Notes under the pieces: generated by a model
The model's database searches: none
Told to the model about the DNA's origin: nothing
What the model saw: only the letters and a program-made list of their open reading frames with translations
Position numbers and translations under genes: made by a program
Part shown: in pieces, positions 30,023 through 38,696 of the stretch
How positions within the stretch are numbered: position 1 is the stretch's first letter
Layout: each line of letters begins with the position of its first letter
Assembly: GCF_000260715.1 (NCBI RefSeq)
Contig: NC_017834.1
Location: 1,612,001-1,676,000, forward strand
Reading direction: 5' to 3'
Origin: Bifidobacterium animalis subsp. animalis ATCC 25527
GTDB lineage: Bacteria > Actinomycetota > Actinomycetes > Actinomycetales > Bifidobacteriaceae
Length of the DNA: 64,000 bases

Positions 30023-30673
30023 ATGGTTGTTGACGTTTCCTATATCTCGAAGGAACACTCGGAGGACGCCACAAAGGCATCCTCCGGCGTGACCGGCATT
30101 CTCGCCGTGCAAGGCGCCTTCGCCGAACATGCGGCGATGCTCGACAGACTCGGCGCCCCATGGAAACTGCTGCGCGCCCGCGAGGACTTCGACGACTCGA
30201 TCGACCGCGTGATCCTACCCGGCGGCGAAAGCACCACGCAAGGCAAGCTCCTACGCTCCACCGGCCTGTTCGACCCGATCAACGAGCACATCAAGGCCGG
30301 CAAGCCGGTGTTCGGCACCTGCGCCGGCATGATCCTGCTCGCCCAGCGGCTCGAAAACGACCCGAACGTGTACTTCGGAGCACTCGACGCCACCGTGAGG
30401 CGCAACGCCTACGGCCGGCAACTCGGTTCGTTCACGGCCACCGAGAACGTCGCCACATTCCACGCCGACGGCACTCCGTCCGACATGATCGAGAACTTCC
30501 CACTGGTGTTCATCCGCGGTCCCTTCGTCGCCGAAACCGGACCAAACGCCCAGGTGATGTGCAAAACCAACAGCAATGTGGTCGCACTGCAGCAGGGCAA
30601 CATCCTCGCCACCGCATTCCACCCCGAAATCACCAACAACACGCGAGTGCACGAGTTCTTCCTATCGCTATAG
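30023..30673 (+). CDS. pdxT: Pyridoxal 5'-phosphate synthase, glutaminase subunit PdxT
   Basis: A 216-residue class I glutaminase: GILAVQGAFAEHAAMLDRLG, ILPGGESTTQGKLLR, the nucleophile cysteine in FGTCAGMILLAQ, and the His-Glu pair in TAFHPEITNNTRVHEFFL. It hydrolyses glutamine and channels ammonia to PdxS. Family members usually begin near VTGILAVQG; here an N-terminal extension of about 25 residues precedes that point (MVVDVSYISKEHSEDATKAS). The ATG at 30023 has GAGGA upstream, so the extension may be real. The gene ends at a bidirectional terminator. Confidence 0.95.
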   Translation: MVVDVSYISKEHSEDATKASSGVTGILAVQGAFAEHAAMLDRLGAPWKLLRAREDFDDSIDRVILPGGESTTQGKLLRSTGLFDPINEHIKAGKPVFGTCAGMILLAQRLENDPNVYFGALDATVRRNAYGRQLGSFTATENVATFHADGTPSDMIENFPLVFIRGPFVAETGPNAQVMCKTNSNVVALQQGNILATAFHPEITNNTRVHEFFLSL

Positions 30674-30690
30674 GTATTGCTAAATATGAG

Positions 30691-30730
30691 AAGCGGTGCG
30701 GGCATTAGGTTTCTAGTGCCCGCACCGCTT
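30691..30730. terminator. Bidirectional terminator between pdxT and the ABC exporter
   Basis: 14-bp perfect stem (AAGCGGTGCGGGCA at 30691-30704, complement at 30717-30730), followed on the plus strand by CTTCTTTTGC. It sits between convergent genes. Confidence 0.85.
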
Positions 30731-30752
30731 CTTCTTTTGCTGTAGTGTCCTT

Positions 30753-33700
30753 CTACATCTGAAGTGTCTCATCAGCAATGCGCATCGTCGAATCGCGGTG
30801 CGAGACGAGCACAACCGCCGCATCGCGCTCCTCGACCAACGCATTGATCGACTGGAGGATGTAGGCCTCATTGAGTGAATCCAGGCGACTGGTCGGCTCG
30901 TCGAACAGGTAGAGGCTCGCATCACGAAGGAACATGCGGGCCAGGCCGATGCGCTGTCGTTCGCCTTCCGAAAGCCGATCACCGAGTTCGCCCACACGGG
31001 TTCCCATGCCCTCAGGAAGATCATCCACCAAAGCAGCGATCGATGCCTGCTCCAGAGCCCTGTGCAATTCGGCATCGCTCGCCTCCGGCTTGGCGAGGCG
31101 CAGGTTGCCGGCGATCGTATCATCGAACAGGTAGGTCTCCTGGCTCATCATCGTCTGCAACCGCCTACGCGTATGCGCATCGATAGCAGCCAAAGCATGC
31201 CCGGACATCGACACGGTGCCTTGTTGCGGATCCCAGTAGCGCATCAGCAGCTTGAGCAACGTGGACTTGCCACGTCCAGACGGCCCCTGGATGCCAAGGA
31301 TTCCCGAAAGCGGAATATCCATCGCGACATCACGCAACACCGGCGCACCGTAACCATAGCCGAACGTCACCCCGTCCAAGGCCATACCGTCATATGCGCA
31401 TTGCTCGGTCCCCCGCTCCTCCACTGCAGGTTCGGCGTCGAGCACCGAGAACAGTCTGCGTGCAGAGGCGAAGGTCTGCGTCAGATTCGCCGGCAACGCA
31501 CTCAGCGCGAGCGTGGGTCCGAAGGAACTCACGACGAGTACGAATGCGGCGATATTTGCGGCAACAGTGTTCGTATTGCCAAGGCTCAATGTCAATGCCA
31601 GCAATGCCGCCACGGCCGTCACTGCGATCACGATCACGCTGTCGTAGCCGCTGAACGCGCCGTTCCGCGCGCTCAATCTCGTGCGCTGGCGCCACAACGA
31701 TCTCGACCATGCATCAATCCGCTTCAGCCGTTCGTCACCGCAATCGAAGCGAATAATCTGATCAAGCCCATGCATGTCATCGAGCACCTGATCGTCGAGT
31801 GCAGCGCTGTCTTTGCGCAGCTTCCAACCCACACCGCGAAGTGCGACAGCGAACAGACGCGGCATCACCACGCCGAGCAGCAGATGCGCAATCACCAGCA
31901 ACAATGCAAACCAGGGGCTCAGGAACAGCAGCGCCACCGTATAGAGCACGGTCGTCGAGAGCGCGATGATCGTCGGCGAGATCGTGTGGGCGAAGAAAAT
32001 CTCAAGCAATTCCACGTCGGTGGTGATCAGCGAGATCATATCGCCGTTGCCACGGTTCGCGAGCGCAGCTGGCGCGAGTCTGCGCAGCGCGTCAAACACA
32101 CGTTCACGGAACAGTGCAAGCAGACGGAACGCCAGATTGTGGTTCATGTATTGCTCGCAGTAGGCCATGATGCCGCGAATCGCAGCACATACCGCCATCA
32201 GGGTCACGGCCCAGCCGATGGATAGCCCCCACACCGGGCGCCCGAGCGCCGCGCACGCCGCCATGATGCCGAACCCCGGCATGAACGTGGCCGCCAAGTG
32301 GCCGAGCACACCGAAGCAGCACGCCAGCACCATCAACGGACGCAATGAACCCACCTGTGCGAGCAGACGGCGAATCACGTGCACGGTCGTCATCGCATCG
32401 TCGGCAGTCATATCAATGCCGGAAAGCGCAGCGTTCCGTCTCCCAACAGGTTCCGCAACACGATTCGATGAGTCGCCGCCCACTTCGTTCTGCGTATGCG
32501 CGTAGCGTATGCCGCTGCCCTCCGCACGCCGATGCACTTGTTCGACGGTGGCCTGGGCGTGGAACATGCGTGCGTAGCGGCCATCCGCAGCCATCAATGT
32601 GTCATAATTGCCGGTTTCCACACAGATGCCGTGGTCGAAGACGGCGATCATATTGGCATCCACCGTGTCGGCGAGTCTATGTGTGACGACAATCACCGTC
32701 TTCGACTGGGCGAGCTCGTGGATCGTCTGCATGATGAGCGCCTCGGATTCAGCGTCGACGCTGCTGGTCGCCTCGTCGAAGATCATGATTGGCGCCTCAT
32801 GCAGCAGAGCGCGTGCCATGGCGATGCGCTGACGTTGGCCGCCGGAGAGATTCGCCGGATCGATTGGCATATCAAACCCTGCCGGCTGTTCGCGTACGAA
32901 ATCATCGATATGCGCGAGTCTCAACGCGTGATGCAGTTGCTCGTCGGTGGCCTGCGGATTCGCCATGATCAGATTGTCGCGCAATGTCCCCACGAATAGG
33001 TGACTGCGCGCACCGACGAAGGAAACGGCAGCCATCAGTGCAGATTCGGACAGATCGGCTACTTCAACGGATTCGCCATTCACTTCGAAGGCCAATGAGC
33101 CACTGTACCCTTCGAGTTCGCCGGCGATGAGCGCAGCGAGTGTGGACTTGCCAGATCCGGATTCGCCGACAATGGCGGTCAGCGAATGTGCTGGAATGTC
33201 AAGCGAGACCTTGTGCAATGCCGGTTGAGCATCTGCCTCGTCGTCACCGTAGAAGAAACCCAGATTATGCGTGTGTACAGAAATCGGCCCGGCGGGGAGC
33301 GTCTGCTCACCATGATGCGGAGCTGGTGCGTCGAGCAACGCGAAGATCTTCTTGCTGGAAGTCATGCCGTTCATCGCCACGTGGAAGAATGAACCGAGCT
33401 GGCGCAACGGCAGGAAGAACGATGCGGAGAGCAGCACGATGAGCAACACGCCAGCCAAACCAAGCTGCGGTCCGGTGAACATATCCAGCGGCGCGAAGGT
33501 GGTACGGAACATCGTGGCACCGCCATGCATGAGCTGCCAGATCGCCACGCCGATGCCGGCCGCCGCACCGCCATAGGCGACGACGTCCATGGCGGTGAGC
33601 GAGCGTAGCTGGATCTGCAGCACGCGCATCGTCATGACGCGGAAGTTCTCGGCTTCCTCGTGCATCTTCTTGGCGGCCGCCTCGTCGGCATCGAAGGTCT

Positions 33701-34337
33701 TCAGTGTCTCCAGCCCCTGCAGATTGTCGAGGAACGCCGAGCCCATGTCAGTGTACTTGCCCCAGTATCTCTTGAACACGCGGGACGCGCGCATCGCGAC
33801 CATGCCGACGATGATCACGATGAGCGGCGCGCAGACGAGTAGCACGACCGCGGTCGGCATGTTGATCGGCGCGATGACGGCGAACAACGTCAGCGGCGCC
33901 AGAACCGCGTAGAACAGCTGCGGCACGAATTTCTCGTAGAAGCTCTGCACTTGGTCCACGCCTTCGCCGGCGAGCTGCACAATGCTCGCCGTGCTCACCT
34001 GCTGACGGTACGACGGGCCGAGCACAAGCAGCTTCTTATACAGCGCACTGCGCAAGCCGAGTTTGACACGCTCGGCCGCCTCGGTACCGAACCGTGAACC
34101 GAGATAGTGTGCAAGGAATCGCATGAACGCGATGACTGCGAATGCAAGCGCGTACCACCCTAGTGACACCGCAGTGAACGTATATGCGGTATTGCGGCCC
34201 AGCACTGCGCCCATCAACGACACGGCAGTGACAGACAACGCAATGTCGGCGAGCAGACCGACCCACAGGCACACCACTTTCGCCGCGATGAGCCCGCGCA
34301 CGCCGGGAGCGAGGGAAAACAGGCGTTTATCGAACAT
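30753..34337 (-). CDS. Double ABC exporter, CydDC-like fusion
   Basis: One 1194-residue frame contains two complete ABC half-transporters. Half 1 has six membrane segments (about 1-330), Walker A VGESGSGKSTLAAL and LSGGQRQRIAMARALL with DEATSSVDAES. Half 2 has its own membrane domain (about 640-950), Walker A IQGPSGRGKSTLLKLL, a slightly unusual signature LSEGERQRIGLARMFL and DEPTSRLDS. The order and the GTEAAERVKLGLRSALYKKL motif of half 1 match CydD; half 2 resembles CydC. CydDC exports glutathione/cysteine and supports cytochrome bd assembly in other bacteria. No cydAB genes are visible here, so its role in this organism is unclear. CydDC is usually encoded by two genes; fusion is a known variant. 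A divergent acyl-CoA synthetase follows upstream. Confidence 0.85.
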   Translation of the reverse strand: MFDKRLFSLAPGVRGLIAAKVVCLWVGLLADIALSVTAVSLMGAVLGRNTAYTFTAVSLGWYALAFAVIAFMRFLAHYLGSRFGTEAAERVKLGLRSALYKKLLVLGPSYRQQVSTASIVQLAGEGVDQVQSFYEKFVPQLFYAVLAPLTLFAVIAPINMPTAVVLLVCAPLIVIIVGMVAMRASRVFKRYWGKYTDMGSAFLDNLQGLETLKTFDADEAAAKKMHEEAENFRVMTMRVLQIQLRSLTAMDVVAYGGAAAGIGVAIWQLMHGGATMFRTTFAPLDMFTGPQLGLAGVLLIVLLSASFFLPLRQLGSFFHVAMNGMTSSKKIFALLDAPAPHHGEQTLPAGPISVHTHNLGFFYGDDEADAQPALHKVSLDIPAHSLTAIVGESGSGKSTLAALIAGELEGYSGSLAFEVNGESVEVADLSESALMAAVSFVGARSHLFVGTLRDNLIMANPQATDEQLHHALRLAHIDDFVREQPAGFDMPIDPANLSGGQRQRIAMARALLHEAPIMIFDEATSSVDAESEALIMQTIHELAQSKTVIVVTHRLADTVDANMIAVFDHGICVETGNYDTLMAADGRYARMFHAQATVEQVHRRAEGSGIRYAHTQNEVGGDSSNRVAEPVGRRNAALSGIDMTADDAMTTVHVIRRLLAQVGSLRPLMVLACCFGVLGHLAATFMPGFGIMAACAALGRPVWGLSIGWAVTLMAVCAAIRGIMAYCEQYMNHNLAFRLLALFRERVFDALRRLAPAALANRGNGDMISLITTDVELLEIFFAHTISPTIIALSTTVLYTVALLFLSPWFALLLVIAHLLLGVVMPRLFAVALRGVGWKLRKDSAALDDQVLDDMHGLDQIIRFDCGDERLKRIDAWSRSLWRQRTRLSARNGAFSGYDSVIVIAVTAVAALLALTLSLGNTNTVAANIAAFVLVVSSFGPTLALSALPANLTQTFASARRLFSVLDAEPAVEERGTEQCAYDGMALDGVTFGYGYGAPVLRDVAMDIPLSGILGIQGPSGRGKSTLLKLLMRYWDPQQGTVSMSGHALAAIDAHTRRRLQTMMSQETYLFDDTIAGNLRLAKPEASDAELHRALEQASIAALVDDLPEGMGTRVGELGDRLSEGERQRIGLARMFLRDASLYLFDEPTSRLDSLNEAYILQSINALVEERDAAVVLVSHRDSTMRIADETLQM

Positions 34338-34589
34338 TCGACACTCCAGTTCACGTTTCGACAGTTCACATTTCCGCTCGGAAAACCATGTGCCAATCTA
34401 GCAGCCGAATCGCGTTTGCAACAGACCCCGGCACGAAAAAGCTGATTGTGTGAATCTGACAATCAATATCACCATGCGTTGTCGGAGCTCACAAAGATTT
34501 GCTACGCCAGCGTAACTTAGAATGCTTGAGGATTTGCTCAGCAATTCATGCAGATTGTTTGTTGTTTGCCAAGACAAGGACTAAGGCAT

Positions 34590-36410
34590 ATGCTCACCGA
34601 ATACACGACGCCGGGGCCCGCACTCACTGTGCGCAATAACGAGACCATCTATGCTTTGCTCACCGACCGCATTGCACGTTCCGGCGAGGACTCCCCGCTC
34701 ACGGAGAACAAGGAGGCCGACGGCGCGTGGAGCAAGCTCACCGCCGGGCAGTTCAATGACCGCGTTCGCGCCATCGCCAAGGGTCTGATTGCATTCGGCA
34801 TCGAGAAGGGTGACGCAGTGACGATCTTCTCCGCCACGCGCGTCGAATGGGGTCTGCTTGATTTCGCCCTCGCTGCAGTCGGTGCGGTGACCGTGCCGAT
34901 TTACGACACCGATTCCGCGTCGCAGGCCGAGCGCATTCTCAACGATTCGAATGTGAAACTGGCGATTGCCGACAATCAGGAGCGCTTCGACCGCTTGGAT
35001 TCGGTGCTGGATCATTGCCCGTCGTTGGAGCGCATTCTGATGCTCGATGCGAATGCTGTGGAAGCGCTGGAGGGTCTTGGCGTGATGGTCTCCTCGGAGG
35101 AGCTCGACGAGCGCATCGCGAGCGTGAACGCCGATGACTTGGCGACGATCGTCTACACGTCCGGCTCCACCGGCACGCCGAAGGGCGCCGAGCTTTCCCA
35201 TCGGAACTTCGTGAGCATCACCCGCGCTGCCGCCGATTGCGTGCCCGAGGTGCTTGACGGCAATGCACGCCTGCTGTTGTTCCTGCCCCTCGCCCACTGC
35301 TTCGCACGGTTTATCCAGTATTTCGCCTTCACCTTCGATGCCGGCGTGATCGGCTATCTGCCGAGCACGAAGACGCTGCCCCACGACATGCAGGTGTTCG
35401 AGCCCACGTTCGTGCTTGCTGTGCCGCGCGTGTTCGAAAAGGTCTACAATGCGGCATCGCGCAAGGCAGGCATCGGCTGGAAAGGTCGTCTGTTCGCCAA
35501 GTCCGTCGAGTTCGCCCGCGAATGGACCGAGATGGAGCAGGCCGGCATCGCGCCGACGGCCAAGCAGAAGGCGGAGCATGCGATGTATGAGAAGCTCGTG
35601 TATTCGACGATCCGCAGCGCGTTCGGCCCACGCATCAAGTACCTGGCCTGTGGCGGTGCACCACTCGACCGTAATCTCGCCACGTTCTTCAACGGCATCG
35701 GTTTGACGATGATCCAGGGCTACGGCCTGACCGAAACCGCCGCCCCATTCGCCTTCACCCGTGTGCACGACAACGTGATCGGCACCGTCGGGCAGCCCGT
35801 GCCCGGCTCCTCGGTGCGCATCTCACCCACTGGCGAGCTCGAGGTGAGGGGACAGAACGTGTTCCTTGGTTATCATAATCTGCCCGAGAAGACAGCCGAG
35901 ACCTTTGCAGAGGATGGCTGGCTCAAGACCGGCGATCTGGCGTCGATTGACGATGAAGGCCATATCACGCTGACCGGCCGTTCCAAGGACATCATCATCA
36001 CTGCCGGCGGCAAGAACGTCTCGCCCATCCCGATGGAACAGGAGATTTCGACCTGCCCGATTGTCGAACACGCCGTGGTGGTGGGCGACAACCGCCCGTT
36101 CGTCGGCGCCGTGATCACCCTTGACCAGGAAGGCCTCGCCAGCTGGCTGCCCACCCAGAAACTCCCCACCGACCTCACTATCGAACAGGCCGCTGGACTG
36201 CCTGAAGTCGCCGCCGAGATCCAGAAATACATCGACCGCGCCAACACGAACGTCTCACGAGCCGAATCGGTACGCAAGTTCATCGTGCTGCCCGTCACGT
36301 TCTCACAGGACAACAAATGTTTGACACCATCAATGAAGGTCGTACGGCCTAAGGTGAATCAGGTGTTCAAGGACGAGATCGACAACCAGCTCTACGTCGG
36401 AAAACGGTGA
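34590..36410 (+). CDS. Long-chain acyl-CoA synthetase (AMP-forming)
   Basis: A 606-residue AMP-binding protein. The adenylation motif is TIVYTSGSTGTPKGAELSHRNF, followed by QGYGLTETAAPF (motif II) and FLKTGDLA-like GWLKTGDLASIDDEGHI. The C-terminal RSKDIIITAGGKNVSPIPME motif completes the fatty-acyl-CoA ligase set. It activates fatty acids with CoA for lipid synthesis or recycling. The ATG at 34590 is chosen because AAGG lies just upstream; the frame opens 14 codons earlier. It is divergent from the CydDC-like gene and ends at a palindrome. Confidence 0.92.
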   Translation: MLTEYTTPGPALTVRNNETIYALLTDRIARSGEDSPLTENKEADGAWSKLTAGQFNDRVRAIAKGLIAFGIEKGDAVTIFSATRVEWGLLDFALAAVGAVTVPIYDTDSASQAERILNDSNVKLAIADNQERFDRLDSVLDHCPSLERILMLDANAVEALEGLGVMVSSEELDERIASVNADDLATIVYTSGSTGTPKGAELSHRNFVSITRAAADCVPEVLDGNARLLLFLPLAHCFARFIQYFAFTFDAGVIGYLPSTKTLPHDMQVFEPTFVLAVPRVFEKVYNAASRKAGIGWKGRLFAKSVEFAREWTEMEQAGIAPTAKQKAEHAMYEKLVYSTIRSAFGPRIKYLACGGAPLDRNLATFFNGIGLTMIQGYGLTETAAPFAFTRVHDNVIGTVGQPVPGSSVRISPTGELEVRGQNVFLGYHNLPEKTAETFAEDGWLKTGDLASIDDEGHITLTGRSKDIIITAGGKNVSPIPMEQEISTCPIVEHAVVVGDNRPFVGAVITLDQEGLASWLPTQKLPTDLTIEQAAGLPEVAAEIQKYIDRANTNVSRAESVRKFIVLPVTFSQDNKCLTPSMKVVRPKVNQVFKDEIDNQLYVGKR

Positions 36411-36426
36411 TCTCAACTCTTCTCCA

Positions 36427-36472
36427 TATATGGCAATGGGCTGCACCTGCAGGTGCAGCCCATTGCCATATA
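36427..36472. terminator. Perfect 46-bp palindrome, bidirectional terminator
   Basis: A 46-bp perfect palindrome (centre at 36449/36450, core GGGCTGCACCTGCAGGTGCA) lies 16 bp after the acyl-CoA synthetase stop and 8 bp before the end of the convergent Maf-Nudix gene. No long T run is visible. Confidence 0.75.
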
Positions 36473-36480
36473 CACGCGAA

Positions 36481-37869
36481 TTATCTGCCCTTGTACGTGG
36501 AGGCAATCTCATTCAATCGTTTCTCGAAGCGTGGCCAGTCAGCTCGCATCGCGGTGAGCAGCTTCAGGTTGGGCACCTCGGCAATCGGCACCCACTCGAT
36601 CTCCATGCTCTCGTCGTCATTGGCGCGCGGATGCACCTCGTGGCCCGGCTTCTCGAATGCGAACACCGTGGTGTATGCCCATGGACCGTGATCCTCGCAG
36701 TACGAACCCACCACTTCGATATCGGCAGGAGTGATGTTCGCCTCCTCATACGCCTCACGAAGCGCACCCTCGATTGGACTCTCACCGTCGGCGATTGCAC
36801 CGCCGGGGATGCCCCATGTGCCACCCTCGGCACTCCAAGCCGCGCGATGCTGCATGACGATATGCGTCACCTCGCCGCTTTCAGGATCACGACGGGCAAG
36901 CAACACACCGGCTGCGCCATTGGTGCCCCAATGCTTACGCCCGCATGCACAATCCACCCAACCGTCGCCAGGTTGGTGCACGTTCTCCTTCGGGGGCAAT
37001 GCCTTAACCGATGACAGCGGCTGCGGGAACTGTTCATCACGCGCCACATTCCACAGGTCGGTCCAATCGATGCCAAGTTCCTGCACGAGTTCACGAGCGA
37101 GCGGCAGGCTCAAACCAATGATGCCGCTCGGATCCCCCTCGATGCTGTCGATGTAGGCACCACCAAATCCGTCAAGAGTGAAGGAGCCCGCCACCTCGAG
37201 CGGCTCCCCCGTTGCGATATAGCGATCGATCATCAAATCCGAGAACTCCGCGAAATGAATCACCGCGCGGCTCACACCAGTCACCATGCGACCACTGGCG
37301 AAATCGATCAGGCAATGGCCAGTAAACAGTTCGCCGCTCGCACCACTCATCAATTCAAGCCGCTCGCGCGCGATCTGCTCGGTATGCGGCTTGCCGTATG
37401 CCTTGCCATCAAGTAGGAACATCGAATCACAGCCGAGAATCAGCGGGCCGACTTTCGCATTCGTCAACCCGTGCGTTTCAACAACGGTGCCTTGAATCGG
37501 CTGGGTGCGGACCGGGAATTCTACGCCCGAGAAATCACGAGTCTGGGCGTCATCCGTATGAGCGGAATCTGCAATCGACGGCGCAGTCTCCAATGGGAAT
37601 CCAGTCACCTCGTCACCATGAGCATTCGTGGATACCTCTGCGACATCTTTGTAGGCTTGGTATACCGCGTTCGCCTTCGCTTGGGCAAGCACCATGACCT
37701 TCGTGGCGATCGGCAAATCGTCCACACTCATGCCAGCATCCGCGGCAGCCTTCGCAATCACCGCGGGTTCGTCCACATGCGAGACGCGAATGGTGGGGCA
37801 AATGCCGGCATGGAACAACAGATCACGGCGCGGCTTGGACTTCGAAGCGAGAATCAGCGGAATACTCAT
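36481..37869 (-). CDS. Maf nucleotide pyrophosphatase fused to a Nudix hydrolase
   Basis: A 462-residue fusion. The first about 270 residues form a Maf domain, starting SIPLILASKSKPRRDLLFHAGI, with CDSMFLLDGKAYGKP and GVSRAVIHFAEFSDLMIDRYI. The second part has a short Cys-containing linker (VDCACGRKHWG) and a Nudix domain with box GGAIADGESPIEGALREAYEEA. Maf proteins hydrolyse dTTP/UTP or modified nucleotides, and Nudix enzymes clean up nucleotide derivatives, so the fusion fits nucleotide-pool sanitation. The Maf region contains a long insertion (about residues 60-110, VSTNAHGDEVTGFPLETAPS). The ATG at 37869 has GGGGG upstream. Confidence 0.88.
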   Translation of the reverse strand: MSIPLILASKSKPRRDLLFHAGICPTIRVSHVDEPAVIAKAAADAGMSVDDLPIATKVMVLAQAKANAVYQAYKDVAEVSTNAHGDEVTGFPLETAPSIADSAHTDDAQTRDFSGVEFPVRTQPIQGTVVETHGLTNAKVGPLILGCDSMFLLDGKAYGKPHTEQIARERLELMSGASGELFTGHCLIDFASGRMVTGVSRAVIHFAEFSDLMIDRYIATGEPLEVAGSFTLDGFGGAYIDSIEGDPSGIIGLSLPLARELVQELGIDWTDLWNVARDEQFPQPLSSVKALPPKENVHQPGDGWVDCACGRKHWGTNGAAGVLLARRDPESGEVTHIVMQHRAAWSAEGGTWGIPGGAIADGESPIEGALREAYEEANITPADIEVVGSYCEDHGPWAYTTVFAFEKPGHEVHPRANDDESMEIEWVPIAEVPNLKLLTAMRADWPRFEKRLNEIASTYKGR

Positions 37870-38053
37870 ACCCCCACCATAACGCACACACATGGCACAA
37901 TGCCTGTGAAATTCATTTGAAAATCGTCAACGGTGAGCATATTCGTAGCCAGCGCGCTCTATTATGATGCTATTGATTGAATGGACTGCGGTGAAACCCA
38001 GTGATGCGTGCATCGCAACCCGGAGAGCAACGAGGAAGGCATACGCGATAAAG

Positions 38054-38614
38054 GTGCTGTTTGTATGCACGGGCAATATCTGCCGCTCACCCATGGGCGA
38101 ACTGTTGTTCCCGCATTTCTTCCATACGGATGGCATCGAAACCGACAGCGCAGGAACACAGGGGCTTGTCGACAGCCCAATCGACCCATCGAGCGCGAAG
38201 CTCATGGCACTCGACGGCATCGATTCGAGCCAATTCCGTTCGAAGCGGCTCACGCCTCAGTTGGCGATGTCGAGTGATTTGATTCTATGCTTCACCGAAC
38301 ATCAGCGCCGAAAGATTGTCGCACTTGCACCGCGCGTGCGGTCGAAGACCTTCCTGCTCAGCGATTTCGCCAACCTGTGCCGGTACTTCGGGCAGAACAA
38401 TCTCCTGCATGGCACCAATGTGGAAGACCGCATGCGTGAGGTGATGTACAACGCATCAATGGCCCGGCGAGCGCTGCCGGAGGCAGAAGATATTGCAGAC
38501 CCCTACCGCAAGGAATTCGCGGCGTTCCAAGCAGCGCATGACCAGATTGGGTATGCAATCGCAGATATCGCACAGGCGTTGGAGCCTTCTCGTGCGGGAC
38601 ATGCGGCTGAATAA
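38054..38614 (+). CDS. Low-molecular-weight protein-tyrosine phosphatase
   Basis: The catalytic loop CTGNICRSPM (CX5R) opens the protein, and the general acid lies in EDIADPYRKEF. The fold is the LMW-PTP type. In polysaccharide loci such phosphatases dephosphorylate the BY-kinase that controls chain length; the Wzz/BY-kinase gene lies nearby (40591-42080). The start is doubtful. GTG at 38054 is the standard codon nearest the fold, but GAGGAAGG (38032-38039) is 8 nt before an ATA at 38048, exactly where family members begin with Met-Lys-Val. The open frame extends to an ATG at 37964 without a Shine-Dalgarno. Whether that N-terminal stretch is translated is not clear. Confidence 0.85.
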   Translation: MLFVCTGNICRSPMGELLFPHFFHTDGIETDSAGTQGLVDSPIDPSSAKLMALDGIDSSQFRSKRLTPQLAMSSDLILCFTEHQRRKIVALAPRVRSKTFLLSDFANLCRYFGQNNLLHGTNVEDRMREVMYNASMARRALPEAEDIADPYRKEFAAFQAAHDQIGYAIADIAQALEPSRAGHAAE

Positions 38615-38644
38615 CTCAACTGCCTGCAACGAGTTCAATAGGTA

Positions 38645-38683
38645 CTGAAATGGCCGGAGCTTGCAAGGCTCCAGCCATTTCAG
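38645..38683. terminator. Terminator hairpin between convergent genes
   Basis: 16-bp stem with one mismatch (38645-38660 with 38668-38683; arm starts CTGAAATGGC) and 7-nt loop, between the phosphatase and the convergent DUF4012 gene. Confidence 0.7.
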
Positions 38684-38696
38684 TTCAGATCATCGG

